The translations under genes and the position numbers were made by a program. Below, piece after piece: positions 1 to 7,659 of a stretch of DNA of 19,827 nucleotides (the stretch's first letter is position 1; each line of letters begins with the position of its first letter). This stretch comes from Candidatus Zhuqueibacterota bacterium 4484_87 (GTDB lineage Bacteria; Zhuqueibacterota; Zhuqueibacteria; Thermofontimicrobiales; Thermofontimicrobiaceae). The notes under the pieces were generated by a model. It was given only the letters and a program-made list of their open reading frames with translations, was not told the DNA's origin and did not search any database. The DNA is taken from positions 1 through 19,827 of the forward strand of contig NATN01000016.1 in the NCBI GenBank assembly GCA_002085355.1, written 5' to 3'.

Positions 1-44
1 CTACAAACGTTGAACGGTTGCGGCGTTTGATTTCCGCATTGAAT

Positions 45-72
45 GTAGGGAATGCATATATGCATTCCCTAC
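45..72. repeat. Perfect 28-bp palindrome, copy 1
   Basis: The left arm GTAGGGAATGCATA is followed immediately by its exact reverse complement TATGCATTCCCTAC, with no spacer. A second, imperfect copy sits at 176-202. As a transcript it would form a strong hairpin. It lacks a following T-run, so it does not look like a terminator. Confidence 0.8.
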
Positions 73-175
73 GGGCAAAACCAACCATCAAAGAATGGGT
101 TGGGCTCTGTGCTCTTTGCGCCTGCTCTGTGCGCTTTGCGGTTAAAAAAACAACTTCTGCGGCGTTTGAATGGCG

Positions 176-202
176 GTAGGAATGCAAATTTGCATTCCCT
201 AC
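176..202. repeat. Near-perfect palindrome, copy 2
   Basis: This is the same outer sequence as copy 1 (GTAGG, AATGCA, TGCATTCCCTAC) but with an AAATTT centre and one G missing from the left arm. The conserved outer arms with a variable centre suggest a family of palindromic elements rather than a chance dyad. Confidence 0.7.
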
Positions 203-209
203 AGAGCGT

Positions 210-237
210 TTTGCGGTTAAAAAAATTAAACCGCAAA
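210..237. repeat. TTTGCGGTT / AACCGCAAA inverted repeat
   Basis: The 9-nt arms at 210-218 and 229-237 match perfectly around a 10-nt A-rich centre. A related pair, TTTGCGGT at 328-335 and ACCGCAAA at 347-354, lies about 120 nt downstream. Both belong to the CGCAAAG repeat block. Confidence 0.65.
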
Positions 238-432
238 GATCGCGAAGAATGCACAAAGCGCACAAAGAAAAAACAATAAATTAGCTGGGTGGATGGGCTT
301 TGTGATTTTTGCGCCTGCTCTGTGCGCTTTGCGGTAAAAAATAAAAACCGCAAAGACCGCCAAGGATGCGCAAAGCCCGCAAAGGAAATGCAAAAGATGG
401 TTGGAAACCTCCGGCAAAAAAAAATTTTTATC

Positions 433-461
433 TTGACATTCTGATATAAATTTGTTATTAT
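433..461 (+). promoter_or_regulatory. Sigma70-type promoter for the histidine kinase
   Basis: A consensus -35 box TTGACA (433-438) and a TATTAT -10 box (456-461, 5 of 6 matches to TATAAT) are separated by exactly 17 nt. The predicted start of transcription is near 468. This makes the TTG codon at 452 impossible as a start on this transcript and favours the ATG at 509. Confidence 0.65.
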
Positions 462-508
462 ATTTACTAAGAGAACTGAATTTTTATCTAAAAAACTTCA
501 GGCGCCCC

Positions 509-2203
509 ATGGAGCTTTCTTTCACAGGAATCGTTTACTTGCCAATTTCCCTTGGCTTGTTCATTATAGCGTTCCGATTTTACAAAGAGTGGACCATTTT
601 CAAAGAAAACGAAGCCTTGATTTATTTCAGGCTTTTTTTATTATTTTCTATAGTGTGCTTTTCGGGGGCTCTCGCAGGAACTGTCTTTGCGCACCACCCT
701 GAAGGAATACGATGGTCTCTTATTTTAAGCTCATATATTTTGGCAATTACAATCGGGTTGCTGGGCTACTTGATTGTATTCTACCGTTTTCCTCAAATAT
801 CTCCCTGGGTTGGCTTTTTTATAATTTTTAGTTTTGGAATTTTTACATCAATTCTCACAACAACGGCTGACATTCATCCAGAATTGGAATCGAGCGGTGG
901 AATTTTCTGGGGAATGCCTTTTTACATCAATATGCTGCGCTTCTTTCTGTACCTCTCCGGCATTGGGCCTCTCATTTATATCATGTTGAAGCACAAGGTG
1001 AAGAAAGCCGCTGACCGGGATACTAAAATGAAGTACATTTTTCTGGTCGCGTTTTTCGGCTTTGTGTTTGTTGTTGTGACAGTTGATTTTGTCATAGAAC
1101 CTATTTTTCAGATTCGCGCACTTGCCAGTGAACTGGCTATTTTGCTTTTACTGGTGATGTTCACCATTGCCTATTTTTATTTTATGGAACGGGTTGTCTC
1201 CAAGAGCGAGAAGCGGTTTCGGCGATTGGTTCAGAATATGAGCGACATGATTTGTCTGTTAAGCTCTGATGGCACTATTGACTATGCTAATCCCGCACAA
1301 AGCCAGGGCTTGGAATTTGAGATGTCTGAAATAGTCGGCAAATCTTTCCTGACCTTTGTTCATCGGGATGACAGGGAGTTGGTAAAGAAGTTCATATTTG
1401 GGGATCAGATAGATGGAGGAAACGAGAGAGTCGAATTTCGCGTAGTTACAAAGGGAAACGAAATCAAATGGGTGGAAACAGCCGGATTCTTTTTCCTTGA
1501 TTCCGAAGCAGAAGCCGATGAGGTAGGCAAGCTTGTTCTGGCGAGTCGAGATGTGACAGATCGAAAAATCGCCGTGGAACACCTCAATCAATCACTCGAA
1601 GAAAAGAGAATCTTAATTTCCGAAATTTATCATCGCGTGAGGAATAATCTGGCGACAGTTATCGGGTTGCTGACAATCCATGCTTCGCGATTGACAGATG
1701 AACATACGAAATCCGTACTGCTCGATACAAAGAACAGAATTTTTTCCATGTCGCTTGTACACCAATTGCTGTACCAAACAAAAGATTTGTCTCAGATAAA
1801 TCTCAAAGATTACGTGGAAAAATTAGTTCATAATTTATCCAAAGTGTTGCGCGTCTCTGAAAAGGTTAAAATTCATTACGATTTAGAAGATATTATGCTG
1901 AATATTGAGGTTGCTGTTCCGTGTGGATTGATCATTCACGAATTGGTAACCAATTCTTTCAGACATGCTTTTAAAGAAAAGACCGTTGGGAATCTTTACA
2001 TTGAAACAAAGACGATCGGAGATAATTATTATCAAATGGAAATACGAGATGATGGGAGAGGTATCAGCGAGAATGTCAGCGATGAGTCTGCTGAAGCATT
2101 AGGCTTCAAATTGGTCAATAGTCTCGTTGCGCAAATTCAAGGAGAACTAAAAATCAGGAATGATCATGGCACGGATATAGTGATTACATTCAGAAATCGT
2201 TGA
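509..2203 (+). CDS. Membrane sensor histidine kinase (7TM-PAS-HisKA_2-HATPase)
   Basis: A sensor kinase of 564 residues is predicted. Seven hydrophobic segments fill about residues 2-226, resembling the 7TM N-terminal region of some histidine kinases. A PAS domain follows (about 235-354, ending in the ASRDVTDRK motif that leads into the kinase linker). The HisKA_2-type dimerisation/phosphoacceptor domain has the motif EIYHRVRNN with His375. The ATPase domain shows an N-box (HELVTN, 477-482), a G1 box (DDGRGI, 514-519) and a final NDHGTD motif. It should autophosphorylate His375 and pass phosphate to a response regulator, but none is encoded nearby, so it is an orphan here. The ATG at 509 is chosen because the promoter -10 box overlaps the earlier TTG (452). 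The SD is weak (AGG at 500-502). The ligand is unknown. Confidence 0.9.
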   Translation: MELSFTGIVYLPISLGLFIIAFRFYKEWTIFKENEALIYFRLFLLFSIVCFSGALAGTVFAHHPEGIRWSLILSSYILAITIGLLGYLIVFYRFPQISPWVGFFIIFSFGIFTSILTTTADIHPELESSGGIFWGMPFYINMLRFFLYLSGIGPLIYIMLKHKVKKAADRDTKMKYIFLVAFFGFVFVVVTVDFVIEPIFQIRALASELAILLLLVMFTIAYFYFMERVVSKSEKRFRRLVQNMSDMICLLSSDGTIDYANPAQSQGLEFEMSEIVGKSFLTFVHRDDRELVKKFIFGDQIDGGNERVEFRVVTKGNEIKWVETAGFFFLDSEAEADEVGKLVLASRDVTDRKIAVEHLNQSLEEKRILISEIYHRVRNNLATVIGLLTIHASRLTDEHTKSVLLDTKNRIFSMSLVHQLLYQTKDLSQINLKDYVEKLVHNLSKVLRVSEKVKIHYDLEDIMLNIEVAVPCGLIIHELVTNSFRHAFKEKTVGNLYIETKTIGDNYYQMEIRDDGRGISENVSDESAEALGFKLVNSLVAQIQGELKIRNDHGTDIVITFRNR

Positions 2204-2253
2204 AATTCGGAGTCACCTTAATTCTACAAAAAGATAATTGCTAAAATATCACA

Positions 2254-2287
2254 AAAAAGCCCAAAGGATTTATCCCGAGGGCTTTTT
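2254..2287. terminator. Bidirectional rho-independent terminator
   Basis: The arms AAAAAGCCC (2254-2262) and GGGCTTTTT (2279-2287) pair perfectly, with an inner GGAT/ATCC mini-stem. A-rich and T-rich ends on opposite sides let it work on both strands. It sits between the convergent histidine kinase and PLP-enzyme genes. Confidence 0.75.
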
Positions 2288-2317
2288 CATATTTAGCTTT
2301 GCAAATCTCTGTTCGGA

Positions 2318-3583
2318 TTAAATTTTACTCAATGCCTGATCCAAATCTTCGCACAAATCATCGGCGTCTTCGAGTCCCACGGAGAGACGGACTGTTTGCG
2401 GGAAAAAATTGGATTTTTCTTTGTCTTCATCGGACACATCAAGATGGGTGTGGAACCAGGGTGATTCTGCCAAAGATTCCACGCCACCAAGAGAAACTGC
2501 GAGCCCGAAAATTTTCAGATTATCCAAAATTTTGTACGCTTCTTCTTTGCCGCCTCTGGGGTCAAATGTGATCATCGAGCCGGGACCTTCGCACTGTTTT
2601 TTGTAAATTTTATACTCAGTGCTGTTTTCATCATAAAAATCAGGATAGATAATCCTTTCCACTTTCGGGTGCTGTTTGAGAAAATTGGCGACTTTTTTGG
2701 CGTTCTCCTGCGCCCCCAAAACTCTGACTTCAAGTGTATCAAGAGAACGATACAGCAACCAGGCGTCAAATGCGGACGGCGTCGGTCCGGTGCCTATTCT
2801 CATGGATTGGATTTTTCGCGCTCTATCGGCATCCCGATCCACGACAAAGCCGGCGATAAGATCGGAATGACCTCCCAGCGATTTGGTGCCGGAATAAATA
2901 ACCATGTCCGCGCCATGTTGGAACGGATGCTGGAGTACCGGAGACATGAATGTATTGTCAACACCAAGAATGCCATCGGAGTGAGCATGTGTAAGGTCGG
3001 CGATAGCTTGAATGTCCACCATTGCCAGACTTGGATTTGCCGGCGTCTCGATGAAAACCATGCTGGTTTTTTTACCGTATTTTTTTAGGGCTGCTTCTAC
3101 TTCGTTCAAATCCGTCGCATCCACCGGAACAATATTTAAATCCAATTTTTGCGGCAGTACATGGCGGAACATGTGATCTGTGCCTCCGTAAACCGGATAG
3201 CCAAAAATTAACGTATCGCCGGGATTGCACACAGTCATCACAGCCGTGAAGATAGCGGATAATCCGCTGGGGAAATAGATCGCTTGCGGATTTTCTGCTC
3301 CCAATTCCAGACATTGCAATCGATCGCAAAGCATAATGAAGTTTGGATTGGAAACGCGAGTGTAAATAGGCCATTCGTCTTCCGGGGCAAGCGGCTCTTC
3401 AAAACCGAAAGCGCGACGGAACATTCGCTCCAGTTTGAGAGCGCTTTCAGTAGAAAATGTAGAAACTGAGAAGATTGGCGGGCGCACGGCGCCCATGCTG
3501 AGAAACGGATCATAACCGATGTGGGCTGCCCTGGTGCGCGGTTTCCAATGCTTTGGTGGCTCTTTCCAATTTCCTTTTCCCAT
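2318..3583 (-). CDS. Cys/Met metabolism PLP-dependent enzyme (trans-sulfuration family)
   Basis: A 421-residue fold-type I PLP enzyme of the cystathionine gamma-synthase / gamma-lyase / methionine gamma-lyase family, which makes or breaks C-S bonds at the gamma carbon of sulfur amino acids. Visible landmarks are Y74-T-R76 (contributed across the dimer to phosphate binding), S106-G107 in FPSGLSA, Y132 stacking over the ring in PVYGGT, D209 in GVDNTF (pyridine nitrogen), and the Schiff-base K234 in SGTKSLGGHSD. Family members usually have Tyr after the Lys, whereas this one has Ser. Which reaction it catalyses cannot be decided from sequence. The ATG has a good SD (AAGGAG, 3593-3598). It stands alone, with its own promoter region upstream and a terminator just downstream. 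Confidence 0.92.
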   Translation of the reverse strand: MGKGNWKEPPKHWKPRTRAAHIGYDPFLSMGAVRPPIFSVSTFSTESALKLERMFRRAFGFEEPLAPEDEWPIYTRVSNPNFIMLCDRLQCLELGAENPQAIYFPSGLSAIFTAVMTVCNPGDTLIFGYPVYGGTDHMFRHVLPQKLDLNIVPVDATDLNEVEAALKKYGKKTSMVFIETPANPSLAMVDIQAIADLTHAHSDGILGVDNTFMSPVLQHPFQHGADMVIYSGTKSLGGHSDLIAGFVVDRDADRARKIQSMRIGTGPTPSAFDAWLLYRSLDTLEVRVLGAQENAKKVANFLKQHPKVERIIYPDFYDENSTEYKIYKKQCEGPGSMITFDPRGGKEEAYKILDNLKIFGLAVSLGGVESLAESPWFHTHLDVSDEDKEKSNFFPQTVRLSVGLEDADDLCEDLDQALSKI

Positions 3584-3638
3584 TATTTAATTCTCCTTAT
3601 TAGAAAGTGAAAATCGTTTAATTGATTATTTTTCACAG

Positions 3639-3666
3639 ATGATAATTTGCTTCAAATCATCACCAA
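3639..3666 (-). promoter_or_regulatory. Candidate promoter with overlapping operator-like dyad
   Basis: On the minus strand, TTGGTG (3661-3666) and TATCAT (3639-3644, 5 of 6 to TATAAT) are spaced by 16 nt. A dyad with 10-nt arms, TGATAATTTG (3640-3649) and CAAATCATCA (3653-3662), one mismatch and a 3-nt centre, covers the spacer and the -10 box. That is where a repressor would block transcription of the PLP enzyme. The -35 match is poor. No regulator gene is adjacent. Confidence 0.4.
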
Positions 3667-3723
3667 AAAAGACATATTTGAATTTTCATTTTAGATTAAT
3701 GGACTTACTTATCGGCAAATGTC

Positions 3724-4436
3724 TCAGGATGATAAATTTTTGCCCTTTACCACATCGGATGTGAATTTTTCAATATCTGCCATTGAGTAAATTGGTGTGG
3801 CTCCTTCAAATTGAGCAACAAACGCACCTATCAGATTACTTTGTCTCGCTATTTCTTCCAAAGGTCTGTTTCGCAAGAAATAATGAACCAATCCGGCTGA
3901 AAATGCATCACCGCATCCGGTCGTATCTCGAACATCAACTTTAATGCCGTCTTCTTTAACAATGTCGCTACCATTCGTCAATATGCACCCTTGCTCACCC
4001 AGGGTGAGGGCGGCAAGTTTTAAATCAAATTCCTCAACAAGTTCGATCAGAAAATCAATATCTGATTTTTCGGGTGACAGATTTATTCTCAGAATAGAAA
4101 GTTCACCATCGTTCAGTTTAGATAGTCAAATGCCACGTCGGTATGACAATTAAAGCGCGGTTTGCCGTTTTTATCCAATGTCACTTCGACGGTGCCGGTA
4201 ATTTTTTTATCATCAACTTGAAGAAAATCCGCCTTTATTTTTCGGGTGATAAGCGCCTGCTTGATTTCTTCTCCCAACGGATCATTGCCCACGCGGCTTA
4301 ATACAGTCCCTTCATCACCAAGTTGTGCGCAATGCATTGCAAAGTTCGCAGGTGCGCCGCCCAAATATTTTTTATCAGTGTAAATATCCCACAAAATTTC
4401 TCCAAGTCCGACGATGCGAAATATTTTTTCTGGCAC
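3724..4436 (-). pseudogene. Broken PfkB-family sugar (fructokinase-like) kinase
   Basis: The 5' part (4436-4113, GTG start, SD GAGGA at 4442-4446) encodes 107 residues of a ribokinase/PfkB-fold kinase: a GLGEILWD start, the GGAPANFA substrate-binding motif, and an HTDVAFDYL strand just before a stop. The 3' part continues in a different frame from about 4119, beginning KLNDGEL (the conserved K-N-x-x-E motif). It then has ALTLGEQG and DTTGCGDAFSAG with the catalytic Asp, and ends at 3724 (about 131 residues). Together these give about 238 residues where the family has about 300-310. The missing piece is about 70 residues between VAFDYL and KLNDGEL, which normally carries the D-x-N-L-R strand. 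An internal deletion that also shifted the frame explains this. It lies 43 nt downstream of the PBP gene. A sequencing or assembly error is less likely, because one could explain the frameshift but not the missing domain piece. Confidence 0.8.
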
Positions 4437-4479
4437 TTTTTTCCTCGATTTTGCTATTTAATTTGGAAATGGATGTTTC

Positions 4480-6594
4480 TCAATGTCTCGAATTCCCGCC
4501 ATTTCGGCTTTTTGTCAAGGAATTGCTGCGACGGGAAGAATTGCGATTCAATAATTGTGACAGCGTGTCCGGCGTCACGGAAATGGTGTCCGGCTCATTC
4601 GCTGGTGCGCGAAAATCTTTAATCGGCAACCGGGTTCCTGCCTTTAGTGCGACTTGTTGCGCGCCGGGATAATTTTCAGGAACAATTTCACCTGTGACCG
4701 GATCAACATAGACAAAAATGATACCTTCCGGGATGGAAAATGTTCGATATCTTTCACCTGCGTGAGCTTGTCGCATGAAATTGACCCAGATAGGAATTGC
4801 CGCACTCCCACCTGTGAGTTCCCTGCCTTTTTTGTCTTTTATTGGACGGAAATCATCAAATCCGACCCAGACAGCAGTGACCAATTGCGGAGTGAATCCG
4901 ACGAACCAGGCATCCCTGCTATTGTCTGTAGTACCGGTTTTACCTGCGCATGGTCTGTTGAACCCCAGGCGGCGCACATTTTTGCCGGTACCATTTTCAA
5001 CGACAGAAGTCAACATGTCGAGCACGAGGTAAATGCTTTGCGGGTCAATCACCTGGCGACTTTGGTTATTAAATTCGTTTAAAATTGTACCTTGCGGATT
5101 TTCAATATATTTGATCAATAGCGGTTCGCGATTTATCCCGCCATTTGCAAAAGGACAGTAAGCCCGGCACAACTCAAGTGGTGAGACGCCGACAGTTCCC
5201 AGCGCCAGTGACGGAAGCGGCGGCAGCGGACTTTCAATGCCCATAAGTCGCGCATAGCGGACGACAGTTTTCGGTTGAATATCAGCAATGAGTTTCGCCG
5301 CGACGATATTCACGGAATTTGTGAGGGCTGTCTTCAGCGTGATCGGTCCGCGATAGCGGTGGTCATAGTTCGGCGGGGACCATTTTTGATTGTCAAAAGT
5401 GAAAGTTACCGCCGAATCGACAACAATGCTCGCCGGATTATATTTTCCGATGTCAATCGCTGCCAGATACACAAACGGCTTAAATGAGGACCCAGGCTGC
5501 CGATTGTTGCTGATAGCGCGGTTGAATTGGCTCACACTCCAGTCTCTGCCGCCAATCATGGCTTTGACTTTTCCGTTACGCGGATCAATCGCGACAAGCG
5601 CTGCTTGAAGATAATTTTTTTTCTCTTCAATGGTGGCAAGGCCATAATCCTGAAATCCCAGCCTTTTATCCAATTTTTGTAATTCTTCTTGCACTGCTTT
5701 TTGTGCAAAATTTTGCAAGCGAATATCAACGGTAGTGAATATTTTTAAACCGCCGTACGAGAGAATTTCCGGATTGTATATTTTTTCCACCTGGTTTTTT
5801 ACATGATCCAGAAAGTAACTCGCCTTGCCGTACAATAAGTTGAGCCGTTTTAGTTCAATTGGTTCAGCAAGAGCCTGTTCCATCTCTTCCTGTGTGATAA
5901 ATCCGATTTTCACCATACGGGAGAGCACAATTTTCTGGCGTTCCTTGGCAATGTCGAAATTGAGATAGGGATTATAACGCGTAGGCCAGCGCGTGAGATT
6001 TGCCAGAAATGCGGCTTCTGCTAAAGATAATTCATCAGCGTGTTTGGCAAAGTAGGTCTGTGAAGCCTGCTCGACGCCAAATGAATTTGATCCAAAGTCG
6101 ATTTGGTTGCAATAGGCTTCTAAAATTTCTTCTTTGCTGTATCGCGTTTCAATCTGACAGGCGATGAGCAGTTCTTTGAATTTTCGGCTCCAACTGCGGT
6201 CGAAAGTGAAAAACATATTTTTTGCCAATTGCTGAGTGATACTGCTGCCGCCACCCTGACGACGCAACGTTTTCAAGTGCATAAATATAGCCCGCAGCAA
6301 TCCTTTTTTATTCCAGCCATGATGCTTGAAAAAATCCGTATCTTCCATTGCCAGAATGGCTTTGACCAAATAGGGCGATATTTGCGATAAAGTAACGGAT
6401 TGACGATTTGTCAAAGATAGGATAAGCTCTCCATTATCCGCATAGATCTCAGTCGGCGAGCTTAACGCCATGTCGCGCAAGTTATCTGGTAGTCTGGGCA
6501 AAGACAATGCAATAAGCAAAAATACGATAATTAAAAGCAGAGAACCGATTCCGGCGCTCAACCAAACAATTTTCTTTTTATTTAAATTCATCAT
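4480..6594 (-). CDS. Class A penicillin-binding protein (PBP1A family)
   Basis: A bifunctional peptidoglycan synthase of about 704 residues, with a short cytoplasmic tail, a single N-terminal membrane anchor (about 9-31) and a periplasmic body. The glycosyltransferase family 51 domain shows AILAMEDTDFF with catalytic Glu84, the RQGGGSSITQQLAKN motif (112-126) and EILEAYCNQIDFG. The transpeptidase domain shows the three active-site motifs: S369-S-F-K372, S427-V-N429 and K552-T-G. Length and order are normal for the family. It polymerises lipid II and cross-links stem peptides. The ATG at 6594 is preferred over 6600 because the SD-like GAGAG (6602-6606) is then 7 nt away; the ATG at 6591 is also possible. 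The 5' end overlaps the 3' end of the upstream unknown gene, implying translational coupling. Confidence 0.95.
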   Translation of the reverse strand: MMNLNKKKIVWLSAGIGSLLLIIVFLLIALSLPRLPDNLRDMALSSPTEIYADNGELILSLTNRQSVTLSQISPYLVKAILAMEDTDFFKHHGWNKKGLLRAIFMHLKTLRRQGGGSSITQQLAKNMFFTFDRSWSRKFKELLIACQIETRYSKEEILEAYCNQIDFGSNSFGVEQASQTYFAKHADELSLAEAAFLANLTRWPTRYNPYLNFDIAKERQKIVLSRMVKIGFITQEEMEQALAEPIELKRLNLLYGKASYFLDHVKNQVEKIYNPEILSYGGLKIFTTVDIRLQNFAQKAVQEELQKLDKRLGFQDYGLATIEEKKNYLQAALVAIDPRNGKVKAMIGGRDWSVSQFNRAISNNRQPGSSFKPFVYLAAIDIGKYNPASIVVDSAVTFTFDNQKWSPPNYDHRYRGPITLKTALTNSVNIVAAKLIADIQPKTVVRYARLMGIESPLPPLPSLALGTVGVSPLELCRAYCPFANGGINREPLLIKYIENPQGTILNEFNNQSRQVIDPQSIYLVLDMLTSVVENGTGKNVRRLGFNRPCAGKTGTTDNSRDAWFVGFTPQLVTAVWVGFDDFRPIKDKKGRELTGGSAAIPIWVNFMRQAHAGERYRTFSIPEGIIFVYVDPVTGEIVPENYPGAQQVALKAGTRLPIKDFRAPANEPDTISVTPDTLSQLLNRNSSRRSNSLTKSRNGGNSRH

Positions 6595-7534
6595 ATTCAT
6601 TCTCTCGATATTGCCGCTCCGGGAAATGCAAATTCAATTCAGGAAAAAGCTCATTCAAATGCGATATCAAATAATTTGCTGCTAATTCACTGGCTTCAAA
6701 AGTGTAAATTTCTGTATAAATCCCCTGCTTTACTTCAAAACCAAGAAGAACGGAATGATCGATGGAATAGCGGGAGATACCGACCTTCTGGATATTTTCA
6801 TCCCATTGGATGAGTTGGTAGGGATTATTTATTAGTTGCAATTTTACAGAATTAGGCAAATCGTCAAACGCAGAAAAAAACTGGTCTGCTGAAAAGGTTC
6901 TGTTGGCAAAAAAGTCCATTGAATCAAGCGAAGCCGTCTGTTCGGTTTGTTGGTGGGGGAAGTTGTACAGTACAAGCAGTGAAGGATATGTGTCCATTAA
7001 GAGCTGCTTGTCACCGTCTAAAAAATAGAATGCGAGATTGTTTTCTTCTTTTATTATTTTTGTCCACGCCCATTTTCGACTGTGAGAGAGACGCAATAAA
7101 TCAAACGGAGAAATGATGTCAAAAGAATAGCGCGGTGGAATCTGGCTGTAAAGTTCTTTGAATTTTTTCGCGGAAAGCACAACATTCTTTTTTTTGTCTA
7201 ATTGCTGTTGTAATTGAAACAGATCTTTGACTTCAGTAATTTCTACTTTGGGTTCTTTGACATTTTGTGAAATTTGCTGAAGTTGATCGCTGGCTTTTTG
7301 ATCTTTCAGATTCAGCTCCCAGATTGTACCGGATTTAGGGCGAAAAGAGTTGGTAATTTCCAGCGCATTGCCGATGATAATTTCAATAAAATCCGCTGAA
7401 TATTCTACGATGAAAAAAAGCGCGACAATAGCGATCACAAGAGCACGCTTAGGTGTGAGATGTTTTTTGAGAGAAAATTTTTCCCTTAATTTTGGTTTTT
7501 CCTGATTTGTCTCTTCGGGCGAGAAATTTTCCAT
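6578..7534 (-). CDS. Unrecognised membrane-anchored protein
   Basis: A protein of 318 residues that I do not recognise. It has a charged N-terminus (Lys/Arg-rich to about residue 30), one or two hydrophobic helices (about 31-55) and then a soluble domain of about 260 residues, presumably outside the cytoplasm. The soluble part has many aromatic and Gln residues and no cysteine or familiar catalytic motif. The open frame extends further upstream (to 7663), but that extension translates an interspersed CACAGAG-type repeat and overlaps the upstream stop. The ATG at 7534, just before the charged region, is therefore the better start, although no strong SD is seen. The gene ends inside the start of the PBP gene, so a link to cell-wall synthesis is a reasonable guess but only that. 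Confidence 0.7.
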   Translation of the reverse strand: MENFSPEETNQEKPKLREKFSLKKHLTPKRALVIAIVALFFIVEYSADFIEIIIGNALEITNSFRPKSGTIWELNLKDQKASDQLQQISQNVKEPKVEITEVKDLFQLQQQLDKKKNVVLSAKKFKELYSQIPPRYSFDIISPFDLLRLSHSRKWAWTKIIKEENNLAFYFLDGDKQLLMDTYPSLLVLYNFPHQQTEQTASLDSMDFFANRTFSADQFFSAFDDLPNSVKLQLINNPYQLIQWDENIQKVGISRYSIDHSVLLGFEVKQGIYTEIYTFEASELAANYLISHLNELFPELNLHFPERQYRENEYDEFK

Positions 7535-7601
7535 ATTTTGATTTCTGTCGTTTATGAAAATTGCTGAGCTTGAATGATCTTGTTTTATTAGATTGTTGCT
7601 A

Positions 7602-7634
7602 TTCAGCCACCGAGACTCGGAGGACACAGAGATA
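7602..7634. repeat. CACAGAG-type interspersed repeat fragment
   Basis: The sequence CCACCGAGACTCGG followed by AGGACACAGAGA reads, on the minus strand, as the TCTGTGTCCTCCGAG-type phrase that recurs as intergenic filler in many environmental bacterial genomes. It contains the small dyad CCGAG/CTCGG (7610-7620). It occupies the 125-nt gap between the protease gene and the unknown gene, and argues against coding there. Confidence 0.45.
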
Positions 7635-7659
7635 ATTATTTTTTTCAAAAAAATATGTG

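Larger units (their letters stand above)
1..420. repeat. Gene-free block of palindromic and CGCAAAG-type interspersed repeats
   Basis: No credible gene lies here. The block holds two copies of a GTAGGGAATGCA-armed palindrome (45-72 and 176-202). Each is preceded by the same 12-mer TGCGGCGTTTGA (19-30 and 158-169). It also holds two near-identical direct copies of about 47 nt (102-149 and 295-341) ending in CTGTGCGCTTTGCGG plus an A-run. Two reverse-oriented CCGCAAAG tracts follow (229-270 and 347-385), so that TTTGCGG/CCGCAAA hairpins form. The CTAC at the window start may be the tail of a further palindrome copy. Short open frames across the block translate to repetitive Leu/Cys/Ala/Phe-rich peptides typical of translated repeat DNA. 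The function is unknown, and I infer non-coding interspersed repeats. Confidence 0.75.

Noticed and set aside
226..417. Small Leu/Cys/Ala/Phe-rich open frame on the minus strand
   Set aside because: It is the translation of the CGCAAAG-type repeat, with no SD and no family resemblance.
1..420. Possible CRISPR array in the repeat block
   Set aside because: Repeats occur only twice each, in mixed orientation and with uneven spacing. There are no uniform spacers and no cas genes.
2669..3088. 139-residue frame opposite the PLP enzyme
   Set aside because: It is antisense to a clearly coding gene, has no family match and is compositionally a shadow.
4654..5082. 142-residue frame opposite the PBP transpeptidase region
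   Set aside because: It is antisense to conserved PBP motifs, with no domain or SD.
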